Positions 23,322-30,993 of a DNA stretch of 43,873 nt are shown here, piece after piece (the stretch's first letter is position 1; every line of letters begins with the position of its first letter). Source of the stretch: Muribaculaceae bacterium (GTDB lineage: Bacteria; Bacteroidota; Bacteroidia; Bacteroidales; Muribaculaceae); the NCBI GenBank assembly GCA_011959405.1, contig BLLX01000008.1:1-43873 (forward strand), in the 5' to 3' direction. The notes under the pieces were generated by a model. The model made no database searches. It saw only the letters and a list, made by a program, of their open reading frames with translations, and was not told the origin of the DNA. Both the position numbers and the translations under genes were made by a program.

Positions 23322-24374
23322 ATGTTTTTTCAATCAATGAACCAGATGATGAACCCTAACGTGGATATCACGTTGGTCATCCGCAAGTCCGCCGACGGGC
23401 GCATGGCAGTGTCGGTGCTACCGAAGTCCAACACTCTCAAGGATGAGGCGCAGAACAGCATCGTGCCGTTGACATTGAACGGCACACCCGAAGAACTTGA
23501 CACCGGCTTCATGCAGGTGGTCGCACGCCCAATGCAGAAGGCGTCGGGACTGATCTCCAACATGGCGCAGTTCGAGGCGCAGGCCGACAAGGCCGCGTCA
23601 TCGAGCAAGAGTGCTAAGGAAGCCAAGGCGAAAGAATCCAAAGAGGAAAGGGAGAAGCGCGAGAAGTATGAGAAAAATCTCAAGAAGGCAGAGGAGCATA
23701 TCGCCGCCAAGAAACATAAGGAGGCTGTGGACGCGCTTACCGAGGCACGCAAGTACGCCAAACCCGATGACTTGAAGACAATCGACGAGCGGCTTGACGA
23801 GCAGAAGAAATTAGTGGGACATGGAGATCTCTTCGCAATGATGGAGGAACCCGCAGAGACTCAACCACAGCAGGCTCAAGTCCAACAACCGCAGGCTCAG
23901 TCTCAACCAACGCCGGAACCGGTACAGCAAGCTCAACAACCGACCGTTCAACAGCAAGATGCACCACAACATCAGTCCGCCATGCCACAGCAGGAAATGC
24001 CGGCACAAGCTGCATATCCCGCTCAAAAGCCATACGGCAACCCCGGACAGGGATATGGCGGCCGGTACGGGTATCCGCAACAGCCGCAGGGATGGCCGCA
24101 GCAGGCGCAACCCAATGGCGGCTATCCGCAATATGCGCATCCAAATGGCGGGATGATGCCGCCAAACGGAGGTCAGAACGGCTCGTATCCTCACAACGGT
24201 CAGCCACGGTACTCACAGCAGCCGATGCCGTTCGAGCACGACATGGCGGCTCATGCACCGAGAATGGCGGATCCGGATGACGCACCACCATACCGACCGG
24301 AGGAATATGCGGAATATCCCGACTTCCCGGCATCAATGTTACAAGGAAATTATGCACAACCCCAAATGATGTAA
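23322..24374 (+). CDS. PRTRC system protein E
   Basis: A 350-residue protein. Residues 1-75 form the conserved PRTRC-E head (MNPNVDITLVIRKSADGRMAVSVLP region). About 90-180 is a Lys/Glu-rich coiled coil. The rest is a Gln/Pro/Gly/Tyr-rich low-complexity tail with repeated QQAQ and PNGG. An in-frame ATG at residue 6 is an alternative start. PRTRC cassettes (ParB-related, ThiF-related) occur on plasmids and ICEs; protein E has no established function. It opens the cassette 4 bp before protein C. The disordered tail suggests a scaffold or assembly role, which is inference. Confidence 0.88.
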   Translation: MFFQSMNQMMNPNVDITLVIRKSADGRMAVSVLPKSNTLKDEAQNSIVPLTLNGTPEELDTGFMQVVARPMQKASGLISNMAQFEAQADKAASSSKSAKEAKAKESKEEREKREKYEKNLKKAEEHIAAKKHKEAVDALTEARKYAKPDDLKTIDERLDEQKKLVGHGDLFAMMEEPAETQPQQAQVQQPQAQSQPTPEPVQQAQQPTVQQQDAPQHQSAMPQQEMPAQAAYPAQKPYGNPGQGYGGRYGYPQQPQGWPQQAQPNGGYPQYAHPNGGMMPPNGGQNGSYPHNGQPRYSQQPMPFEHDMAAHAPRMADPDDAPPYRPEEYAEYPDFPASMLQGNYAQPQMM

Positions 24375-24378
24375 GACT

Positions 24379-24600
24379 ATGGCACTCGAAATCACAGGAA
24401 TCAAACGCGTGTTCACTTTCAAGAAAGGGACAGCCACAATCACACTCGACGACCCCAATCCGTCGGACAGCCCCGAAATGGTGATGGGATTCTATTCCAA
24501 CACCTATCCCGAACTGACAACCGCCACGGTACACGGTCCCACCATGAAGGACGACGCGGCGGTCTATGAGTTCAAGACCACAATCGGAACCAAAGGATAA
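24379..24600 (+). CDS. PRTRC system protein C (ubiquitin-like)
   Basis: A 73-residue protein (MALEITGIKRVFTFKKGTAT...) matching PRTRC protein C, classed with prokaryotic ubiquitin-like (Prok_Ub) folds. It is a short beta-rich domain ending GTKG, so the last residue is Gly, as needed for adenylation and conjugation by an E1-like enzyme. E2-like (protein B) and E1-like (protein A) genes lie just downstream. The biochemical pathway of PRTRC systems is predicted, not established. Confidence 0.85.
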   Translation: MALEITGIKRVFTFKKGTATITLDDPNPSDSPEMVMGFYSNTYPELTTATVHGPTMKDDAAVYEFKTTIGTKG

Positions 24601-24606
24601 GAACCA

Positions 24607-24771
24607 ATGCCCATAAAACCTAAAAAAGAGAACCAATGCAGACTCCTGAGCGAATCACAGTCGGAACAGCTCGCAAAGCTACTCATAAGCCAGACCGAGA
24701 GACGCTATCATTACGGAGTGAACCGGCAAAGAAGAATTACAGCGCCCAGCGGTGCTGTAATTCTTTTCTGA
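24607..24771 (+). CDS. Small basic protein within the PRTRC cassette
   Basis: A 54-residue frame starting MPIKPKKENQCRLLSESQSE, 6 bp after protein C, with content like a real gene (amphipathic SEQLAKLLISQTERRYHYG). Its TGA at 24769-24771 overlaps CTG at 24768, where the protein F frame begins. The family is not recognised. It could be a separate small cassette protein or the N-terminus of protein F separated by a frameshift. Confidence 0.55.
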   Translation: MPIKPKKENQCRLLSESQSEQLAKLLISQTERRYHYGVNRQRRITAPSGAVILF

Positions 24772-25733
24772 AAACGACCTTCCAGAGCACCGTACCTTCT
24801 TTCATAATCAAGGATTATGGAGAGGATACATTCAACATAATCACGCAGGAGAACTATGATTTCCTGCGTGATTCTTATTTCCGGTATGCGGAATTGTTGA
24901 ATGTGAAGGTCGATCATACACCCGGCAAGACTCTGAATGAGAGCATCAACCATCTGTATTATGAAATGCAGACCATTCTCTCCGACAATATTGGACTGAA
25001 TATCGAGATGTATGACAGCAGGCTTCATTTTACACTCTGGAAATGCCACAGGTGGGGAACCTGCAAGCTGTATTATTTCCCGGTGAAATTTCTGACCCGA
25101 ATCAACAACGGGCTTAGGCGCATAGCCATATCGTTCCTTAACAAGTTTATGCACGCCAACCGAATCGGTTCAATATTGGACTGCGATGAACATGACTGTA
25201 TAATGGAATGTGTCCTTATGGATTATGACACTAACGAGGCAGACAAAGAAATTATCAGGGACAGGAAGCGCATAGAGTCATATCAGTCAGGAGCAATACA
25301 CAAACTGCTCAGACGTGTTGAAAGTAAGTCATATCATAACGACATACACACGGCGTTGCACGGTTATAAACCCGTTAACGCATGGGAATCAAAATTTATA
25401 GATGCCATGCTGGATGGAATGGAATTCCTTGAACCGAAGAAACCGATAATGCATTATGCCTATGACCCATATTACGATGATGACCCGGACATACGTCCGG
25501 TGGACCTGCACCGTCAGATCTGCATTGTCTATGAGGAAGATGACATAGTCACCAGGACACTGATTGACTTCATAAACTCGGATTATCAGGAATCGTATGA
25601 GATAATACCGGTGACAACTATGAAACTGACTCCAAAAACGGAGTCACTCTTCAAAATATCGGATGAGTATCCCGAACGGTTCTTCCAATGGTCCGATAAG
25701 TTCATTAACATAATAAGTAATCTTGAATCATGA
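24768..25733 (+). CDS. PRTRC system protein F
   Basis: About 321 residues beginning LKTTFQSTVPSFIIKDYG. The open frame extends upstream to 24636 but there it reads in a frame other than the likely 54-residue gene. The first plausible start is the CTG at 24768, which overlaps the previous stop as CTGA. All later joints in this cassette are ATGA, so an ancestral ATG may have become CTG. The protein is soluble and rich in Tyr, Asp and His (e.g. CDEHDCIMECVLMDYD), and matches PRTRC protein F by position and general sequence. Function unknown. Confidence 0.72.
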   Translation: MKTTFQSTVPSFIIKDYGEDTFNIITQENYDFLRDSYFRYAELLNVKVDHTPGKTLNESINHLYYEMQTILSDNIGLNIEMYDSRLHFTLWKCHRWGTCKLYYFPVKFLTRINNGLRRIAISFLNKFMHANRIGSILDCDEHDCIMECVLMDYDTNEADKEIIRDRKRIESYQSGAIHKLLRRVESKSYHNDIHTALHGYKPVNAWESKFIDAMLDGMEFLEPKKPIMHYAYDPYYDDDPDIRPVDLHRQICIVYEEDDIVTRTLIDFINSDYQESYEIIPVTTMKLTPKTESLFKISDEYPERFFQWSDKFINIISNLES

Positions 25734-26434
25734 CGAATTCCAACCAACTGACTCGGGAGATAAGCTCCGTGATATATCCCAAAGCCGTTCTCATCGCCTA
25801 TGTCAGCGAGGACGAGAAGAAACATTTCCTTGAGATGCGTGCAATAGATAAAAAGGGTAATATGGGTGAAGGACGCCCTGTAACCTTGGAGTTCATGAAC
25901 GATCTTGTGAGGAATTATTCGGAAGTCCACAACGGCACTCCATGCGGGATGTTGCCGTCAAATCTGCTGTATTGCGACACTCGCAAGGGGTCTGAACGGT
26001 ACGTATGGTACAATCCGCCGCAAAGACGAATGATGTATTTTGTGGAAAGCCTGAAGATTGAAAATGCGGAATATAATGTTCCGGGAGTGATCTATGAATC
26101 AAAGGAAGGTGGCGGAATGAACGTGTATGCCTTCAAGGGAGAAGTCCCAACTCCGGAGACAAAACTGTATGCCGCCCCGTTTTTCAACGTCACGAGCACC
26201 ATTGTGTGCATGGGGAATCCGAAAATTGAGAGTCCGAGGCAACCGACATTCGGAACATTTCTGGAATATCTTGAGAAAAGGTTCTGGCTGACGGAGTTCT
26301 CACACTTGGGCGGAGGCCGTAACCCAACGAAATCCAATCTTGTGCTGGTGACAAAGGCCGCACGTGACAAACCGTTCAACCTCAATGAACTTATACCTCT
26401 GAATAATCTTAAACTAAAAGACCTTATGAAATGA
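25730..26434 (+). CDS. PRTRC system protein B (E2-like)
   Basis: A 234-residue protein matching PRTRC protein B, assigned to prokaryotic E2 family D. The key region is AAPFFNVTSTIVCMGNPK, where C160 occupies the place of the conserved Cys in this family and is the candidate thioester residue. A Thr/Pro-rich loop (PRQPTFGTF) follows. The start overlaps the protein F stop (ATGA) and its own stop overlaps the start of protein A. It probably accepts the ubiquitin-like protein C from the E1-like protein A; this is family-level prediction. Confidence 0.85.
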   Translation: MTNSNQLTREISSVIYPKAVLIAYVSEDEKKHFLEMRAIDKKGNMGEGRPVTLEFMNDLVRNYSEVHNGTPCGMLPSNLLYCDTRKGSERYVWYNPPQRRMMYFVESLKIENAEYNVPGVIYESKEGGGMNVYAFKGEVPTPETKLYAAPFFNVTSTIVCMGNPKIESPRQPTFGTFLEYLEKRFWLTEFSHLGGGRNPTKSNLVLVTKAARDKPFNLNELIPLNNLKLKDLMK

Positions 26435-27219
26435 AACGTGTACATTATATTCACAATTACCTGCTCAATCCGCAGCATCCGGTTACGGTAAATCTTATAG
26501 GCGCCGGCGGCACGGGTTCACAGGTCCTTACAAATCTCGCCCGGCTCGATGTGACACTGAGGGCATTGAACCATCCCGGTCTGTTCGTGACAGTCTATGA
26601 CCCCGACATAGTTACCGAAGCCAATATCGGGCGTCAGCTTTTCGGATGGTCGGATATCGGGCTGAACAAGGCGCAGTGTCTGGTGACACGGATAAACAAC
26701 TTCTTCGGGAATGACTGGGCTGCAATCCCGGACTTATATCCGGTATGTCCCAAGGATGCACGAAAGGACAATATGGCCAACATAACGATTACCTGCACCG
26801 ACAATGTGAAATCACGTATGGATTTATGGAAAGTGTTGAAGGCTGTACCGGAATCAGACTACACCAATCATGGCACACCGATATATTGGCTCGACTTCGG
26901 AAACTCGCAGTCAAGCGGACAGGTTGTAATGGGAACCGTGCCAAGAAAAATCAAGCAGCCGGAATCGCATCTTTATGAAACGGTAAGCTCTCTGAAAGTG
27001 GTGACACGCCTCGTGCGGTATTCAAAAGTGAAAGATAATGATTCAGGTCCGAGTTGCTCCCTTGCCGAAGCATTGGAGAAACAGGATCTATTCATCAACT
27101 CGACATTAGCACAGCTCGGCTGCAACCTGCTGTGGAAAATGGTTCGCCATGGTATGATAGAACACCACGGCTTGTACCTGAATCTCTCCACCATGAAAGT
27201 GAATCCGATTTCTGTATAA
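26431..27219 (+). CDS. PRTRC system protein A (ThiF/E1-like)
   Basis: A 262-residue ThiF/E1-family adenylating enzyme. The nucleotide-binding loop is GAGGTGS (24-30), the acidic ribose-binding strand is VYDPDIV, followed by the Arg in NIGRQLF, and the metal-site Asp is in ITCTDNVKSRMD. A late GPSCSLAEALEKQDLFIN motif carries the candidate catalytic Cys. It completes the predicted E1-E2-ubiquitin-like set with proteins B and C. A ParB-like protein, often part of PRTRC cassettes, is not in this window. It is the last gene before a promoter for the Crp-type regulator. Confidence 0.9.
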   Translation: MKRVHYIHNYLLNPQHPVTVNLIGAGGTGSQVLTNLARLDVTLRALNHPGLFVTVYDPDIVTEANIGRQLFGWSDIGLNKAQCLVTRINNFFGNDWAAIPDLYPVCPKDARKDNMANITITCTDNVKSRMDLWKVLKAVPESDYTNHGTPIYWLDFGNSQSSGQVVMGTVPRKIKQPESHLYETVSSLKVVTRLVRYSKVKDNDSGPSCSLAEALEKQDLFINSTLAQLGCNLLWKMVRHGMIEHHGLYLNLSTMKVNPISV

Positions 27220-27258
27220 CTCCAAATGTGCAGTTGCCTCTGAATATTTTTAGACGTA

Positions 27259-27292
27259 TTGTGGTATTTATCAGGATAATTGACTAACTTTG
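27259..27292 (+). promoter_or_regulatory. Promoter of the Crp/Fnr-type gene
   Basis: TAACTTTG (27285-27292) matches the -7 box, with TTG at 27259-27261 and 23 bp spacing. The predicted start near 27299 leaves a leader of about 34 bases to the ATG at 27333. Confidence 0.65.
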
Positions 27293-27332
27293 TTATCGGC
27301 GACGGATTGTTGCCGGCATATTTCAAGCGCTG

Positions 27333-27884
27333 ATGGCTGACACGTTCAACTCATACAAGGATCTGGTCGACCTCCGTCCGCTCATAGAGCTTATCAGGAC
27401 GGAGGGCAAGCCTGTGTTGTATGAACGTGGGGAATATCTGCTGCATGAGGGGGATATCGAGAAATACATATCAGTGGTGATTTCGGGATATTGCAGGTAT
27501 GTGACCCATCGCAGCGATGGGTCCGAGGGCGTGGTCGGATTCTCGTTTCCCGGTGATATCGCCTCAGGTTTTTCTGACAGAATGTACCGTAACCCGTCTC
27601 GTTTGGCCATCATCGCATCATGCCGGCTTGAAGTGTTGCAGTTGCCGTTCGGCTATGCATTCTCAAAAATATCCGAGCATGACCGGCATTTCACTTTGAA
27701 AATGGAGAATGCATTTTCAAGGACATTGTTTGAACGCCATCTGAATCTCTACAAACTGACTCCGGCGGAACGTTACCGGAAATTTGCCGCGTCATATCCT
27801 GAAATCATCGGGCAGATACTGGTCAAGGAACTCGCATCGTTCCTACAGATTACACCCCAGCATCTCCGTTGCATCAGAAAATAG
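27333..27884 (+). CDS. Crp/Fnr-family transcription regulator
   Basis: A 183-residue protein with a cyclic-nucleotide-binding-type beta barrel (YERGEYLLHEGDIEKYISVVISG, then FSFPGDIASGF) and a helical linker. The C-terminus is LVKELASFLQITPQHLRCIRK, the helix-turn-helix end typical of Bacteroidota Crp-like regulators. There is no cluster of N-terminal cysteines for an Fe-S centre. Palindromes follow directly (GTACTTTCAAGTAC overlapping the stop, GAACATATGTTC at 27925-27936) upstream of the radical SAM gene. The regulator could therefore control itself or the 28-40 kb operon; this is inference. Confidence 0.88.
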   Translation: MADTFNSYKDLVDLRPLIELIRTEGKPVLYERGEYLLHEGDIEKYISVVISGYCRYVTHRSDGSEGVVGFSFPGDIASGFSDRMYRNPSRLAIIASCRLEVLQLPFGYAFSKISEHDRHFTLKMENAFSRTLFERHLNLYKLTPAERYRKFAASYPEIIGQILVKELASFLQITPQHLRCIRK

Positions 27885-27924
27885 TACTTTCAAGTACATT
27901 TATCAGCAATATTTTTGTCGAAAG

Positions 27925-27936
27925 GAACATATGTTC
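27925..27936. promoter_or_regulatory. 12-bp palindrome, candidate operator
   Basis: GAACATATGTTC is a perfect palindrome, 103 bp upstream of the radical SAM gene and 41 bp after the Crp-type gene. A second palindrome, GTACTT-TC-AAGTAC, is at 27884-27897. Both lie where a dimeric regulator would act on the downstream operon. Confidence 0.5.
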
Positions 27937-28038
27937 GCTCTAATGTCGTAAATTATAGCGAACTTTGCATAAGGCTATTAGTGTACGGCCAACAATAAAC
28001 CATCAATCATTTAAGGACAATGACATAAACAGAAGGCA

Positions 28039-28662
28039 ATGGAACCTCCGAGAGCAAAAGTGATAGGCGTGGCGCGTCACCGTCTGGCAACCGACGGCGA
28101 CGGAGTGACGACGCTTGTGGCTTTTAACGGATGCCCGCTCCGTTGCCGTTATTGCCTTAATCCCCAGTCGCTCGGTGATGGCGGCAGGTTCAAGGAATAC
28201 TATCCCGAATCGCTATACCGGGAAATACGCATCGATGAACTTTATTTCCTTGCCACCAATGGCGGCGTGACATTCGGCGGCGGCGAGCCGTGCTTGCGTC
28301 CCGAATTTATCCGACGTTTCCGCGAGCTGTGCGGTGACGGATGGCAGATCAATCTTGAAACATCGCTCAATGTTCCGGCAGACAATATCGCGTCCTTACT
28401 CCCTATGGTAAATACACTTATCATCGACATCAAGGACTTGAATCCGGAAATTTACCGTAACTATACCGGGCAGGACAACTCCCTTGTCCTATCCAATCTC
28501 CGGCTGATAGCCGACAGTGGACGGCAAAGCGATTGCATCGTCCGCATACCGCTGATACCCGGCCACAATACCAATGCCGACCGAGAGAACAGCCGCAAGG
28601 CACTCGAAGCCCTCGGCTTTACCCGATTTGATTTATTCACCTACCAAATCCGCAAACACTGA
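28039..28662 (+). CDS. Radical SAM protein, activase-like
   Basis: A 207-residue radical SAM enzyme with the canonical cluster motif in NGCPLRCRYCLNPQS (CX3CX2C). The SAM-binding GGE-type motif is in VTFGGGEPCLRPEF, and IDIKDLNPEIYRNYTG and IVRIPLIPGHN complete the barrel. The length and motifs fit the pyruvate formate-lyase or anaerobic ribonucleotide reductase activase branch. No glycyl-radical enzyme gene is nearby. The next gene starts 3 bp downstream and has a Cys-rich N-terminal domain, so that protein may be the substrate or partner. Without a SPASM or extra cluster domain it is not a typical RiPP-maturing enzyme. Confidence 0.88.
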   Translation: MEPPRAKVIGVARHRLATDGDGVTTLVAFNGCPLRCRYCLNPQSLGDGGRFKEYYPESLYREIRIDELYFLATNGGVTFGGGEPCLRPEFIRRFRELCGDGWQINLETSLNVPADNIASLLPMVNTLIIDIKDLNPEIYRNYTGQDNSLVLSNLRLIADSGRQSDCIVRIPLIPGHNTNADRENSRKALEALGFTRFDLFTYQIRKH

Positions 28663-28664
28663 CT

Positions 28665-29465
28665 ATGGCACGAGGAAAGCAGACCTGCAAGATACTGAAA
28701 GAGATACGTCGGCAGATTGCCGAGGCAAACGGCATCGAGTTTGCAACGTCGGAGTGTCGCTACAAGGGCGACTGTCTCGGCACATGCCCCAAGTGCGAGG
28801 CCGAGGTGCGCTACCTTGAGCAGCAGCTCCGCTCCCGCTCCCTCGCCGGAAAAACTGTAGCCCTCGCCGGCATCTCTGCGGGTATGATTCTCATGTCGGG
28901 GTGCAGCGGCACATCAACAAAAAATCAGACCAATGATGATCTTCTTGGCGAATTTATTGAATCGCCCGAAATGATTGAAGAAGTAGAAGAAACTGAGGAA
29001 GGCGAAATGCCCTTGCTTGAAGATTCAATCTCATGTTTGACGCCTGAGATTAACGGTGTTAAAGAAGGCGAGATTAGCAACGCCTCCGAGTTCATAGTAA
29101 TACAAGGCGATATCGCAATGGAACCGGAAGATGACACTGATGAAGTCAAAATATATAATGTAGTGGAGCAAATGCCAGAGTTTCCTGGAGGACAGGCTGC
29201 ATTGTTGAAGTTCATTGGTGACAATCTCAAATATCCGAAAGAAACGGTTGGTTGTTTTCAAGGAAGTGTCAGAGTAAAGTTTTATGTTGACACATTAGGC
29301 CATGTATGTGACCCACAGATAGTCCGAGGTCTGGATTCCGCTCTTGACAGAGAAGTCTTGAGAGTCGTGAGGCTGTTCCCCGATTTCATCCCGGGGCAAC
29401 ATGAGGGCAAGAAAGTTAATGTATATATGAATTTGCCAATAAGTTTTGACCCTAACCGCTATTGA
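28665..29465 (+). CDS. Cys-rich N-terminal domain fused to TonB-type C-terminal domain
   Basis: A 266-residue protein. Residues 1-58 (MARGKQTCKILKEIRRQIAE...) hold C8, C31, C37, C41 and C44; the last four form CX5CX3CX2C, so CX3CX2C is the same spacing as a radical SAM cluster motif. A membrane segment at about 60-80 (TVALAGISAGMILMSGC) may also be read as a lipobox. An acidic linker follows. Residues about 165-266 are a TonB C-terminal-type domain (VEQMPEFPGGQAALLKFI, then VRVKFYVDTLGHV). The likely topology is Cys-rich head in the cytoplasm and TonB-like domain in the periplasm. The first 60 codons are duplicated almost exactly in the next gene. Confidence 0.82.
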   Translation: MARGKQTCKILKEIRRQIAEANGIEFATSECRYKGDCLGTCPKCEAEVRYLEQQLRSRSLAGKTVALAGISAGMILMSGCSGTSTKNQTNDDLLGEFIESPEMIEEVEETEEGEMPLLEDSISCLTPEINGVKEGEISNASEFIVIQGDIAMEPEDDTDEVKIYNVVEQMPEFPGGQAALLKFIGDNLKYPKETVGCFQGSVRVKFYVDTLGHVCDPQIVRGLDSALDREVLRVVRLFPDFIPGQHEGKKVNVYMNLPISFDPNRY

Positions 29466-29467
29466 CT

Positions 29468-30397
29468 ATGGTACGAGGAAAGCAGACCTGCAAGATATTG
29501 AAAGAGATACGTCGGCAGATAGCCGAGGCCAACGGCATTGAGTTCGCCACTTCGGAATGTCGCTACAAGGGCGACTGTCTCGGCACATGCCCCAAATGCG
29601 AAGCAGAGGTGCGCTACTTGGAGCAGCAGCTCCGCTCCCGCTCCCTCGCCGGAAAAGCCGTAGCCATCGCCGGTATCTCGGCGGCATCCCTCGCCATGCT
29701 AATGCCTATCAGCACGGAGGCACAAACGCAGCAAGAATGTCAAGCCTTTATGAAAGGGAACATACCGGCAATGACAGATACAATCACAGTCAAAGGCATT
29801 GTGCTAAGTGGCGATACGTTGCCGGACGGAGGCATATCAAAAGAGCCGTTAATCGGAGCGACGATATCAAACAAGCGTACAGCGTTAGGAGCCATAACCA
29901 ATTTGGACGGTCATTTCGGACTGGCCGCCTGTATCGGTGATACATTGAAAGTGGAATATGTCGGTTATGAACCACAGACGATTGTCGTGACCGAGGATAT
30001 GAGAGATGTGGAAATCACACTCATACCTGATAATAATGCTTTAACGGGCGAAGTTGTTTTTGTAGGTGCTATTTCAGTCAAAAGAGAGATGAATCATTAC
30101 CTCGACCTTAAAGTGACTGACGAAAAAGGAAACGTGATTGATCGTGATAATCTTTATATTGAGCGAGTATGGATTGATGAGGACGGAGAGGAAGATTCCA
30201 AACATCTTTCACCGGAACACCCATGCCGAATTTATTGGGATTATGATTATGATTTGCAAGACGAAGCCGGCAAACCACTAAAAGAAGCCACGCTCCGCAT
30301 CGAGGCAGAAGGCTACGACGACCCGATAATAATTAAGGTCAAGTACCCCAAACGCAACGCCAAGAAAACCATCAAGTTCAAACACAAAAAGGAATAG
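29468..30397 (+). CDS. Cys-rich N-terminal domain fused to carboxypeptidase-regulatory-like domain
   Basis: A 309-residue protein from the ATG at 29468 (MVRGKQTCKILKEIRRQ), 2 bp after the previous stop. Residues 1-60 are nearly identical to the preceding protein, including all five cysteines, and the DNA differs mainly at third codon positions. A membrane segment follows (AVAIAGISAASLAMLMPIS). Residues about 110-185 form a carboxypeptidase-regulatory-like beta sandwich (IGATISNKRTALGAITNLDG...DTLKVEYVGYEPQ), as found at the N-terminus of TonB-dependent receptors. The C-terminal part is a second beta-rich region ending in a Lys-rich tail. It is the second member of the duplicated Cys-head set; function unknown. 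Confidence 0.82.
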   Translation: MVRGKQTCKILKEIRRQIAEANGIEFATSECRYKGDCLGTCPKCEAEVRYLEQQLRSRSLAGKAVAIAGISAASLAMLMPISTEAQTQQECQAFMKGNIPAMTDTITVKGIVLSGDTLPDGGISKEPLIGATISNKRTALGAITNLDGHFGLAACIGDTLKVEYVGYEPQTIVVTEDMRDVEITLIPDNNALTGEVVFVGAISVKREMNHYLDLKVTDEKGNVIDRDNLYIERVWIDEDGEEDSKHLSPEHPCRIYWDYDYDLQDEAGKPLKEATLRIEAEGYDDPIIIKVKYPKRNAKKTIKFKHKKE

Positions 30398-30400
30398 CCT

Positions 30401-30577
30401 ATGGAACAGATTGGCAAATTCATAGCATCGGCGGCGGTCATGTTCTTATTCATGTTCAGCCTGATATTCTGTTTCGACTCCCCCGACACACTGACCAATA
30501 TCCTGCTGGTCTGTGCAAACGTGCTGTTTTGTGGCGGACTCCTCTGGCTCATCAATCGGAAAGGAGGTAAGCCATGA
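30401..30577 (+). CDS. 58-residue two-span membrane protein
   Basis: MEQIGKFIASAAVMFLFMFS, a second hydrophobic span LLVCANVLFCGGLLWLI and a basic end NRKGGKP. The stop overlaps the next start as ATGA, and an AGGAGG-like stretch precedes it. It is a real small gene on coding content and spacing. The ending RKGGK is also seen in the protein at 31524. Family unknown. Confidence 0.7.
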   Translation: MEQIGKFIASAAVMFLFMFSLIFCFDSPDTLTNILLVCANVLFCGGLLWLINRKGGKP

Positions 30578-30993
30578 AAGAGAACAAGATGCTACTGCGA
30601 TATATTAAAATTCTGATTTTGTGTGGTATCGGACTAACCCTGCTTCCATCTATATTTGTGATGGTAGTTAAATCGGCAACAGGTTTTATAAGTTTACCCA
30701 TTCTACAATTAGCATTAGTATATATCTGTAATGTTGTCATATACCCTATAGGTGGCTCGATTGCCTGGATAATATGTGGAGGAAATAATCAAAGTAATTA
30801 CCTTTTTACAATTATTTTGACATGGCTTATATACTATGTTTTGTTTTCAGTATTGGCCTATTGCGCTGATACATATTCTTCATGGTGGCCTTTGGCTGTT
30901 ATAGGGTGCTTTATAGCCTCATTTTTGCCACAAATTGTGTTAATCCCCTTTATCAATAAATGGCTTGTTAAGCAAAAATCAACGACATTATGA
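30574..30993 (+). CDS. Four-span membrane protein, unknown
   Basis: A 139-residue, strongly hydrophobic protein (MKENKMLLRYIKILILCGIG...) with about four membrane spans, including SSWWPLAVIGCFIASFLPQIVLIP, and a basic C-terminus. Its stop overlaps the next start as ATGA. G+C is clearly lower than in the ICE genes. Family not recognised; possibly an immunity-type membrane protein by context. Confidence 0.68.
   Translation: MKENKMLLRYIKILILCGIGLTLLPSIFVMVVKSATGFISLPILQLALVYICNVVIYPIGGSIAWIICGGNNQSNYLFTIILTWLIYYVLFSVLAYCADTYSSWWPLAVIGCFIASFLPQIVLIPFINKWLVKQKSTTL

Noticed and set aside
27925-27936. SOS/LexA box reading of GAACATATGTTC
   Set aside because: It differs from the Gram-positive consensus at one flank, that box type is not expected in Bacteroidota, and no SOS gene is adjacent. 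Kept only as a generic palindrome.
28039-28662. Radical SAM gene as maturase of a classic RiPP peptide
   Set aside because: It lacks SPASM-type extensions and no short precursor peptide lies beside it; the neighbours are large domain proteins.
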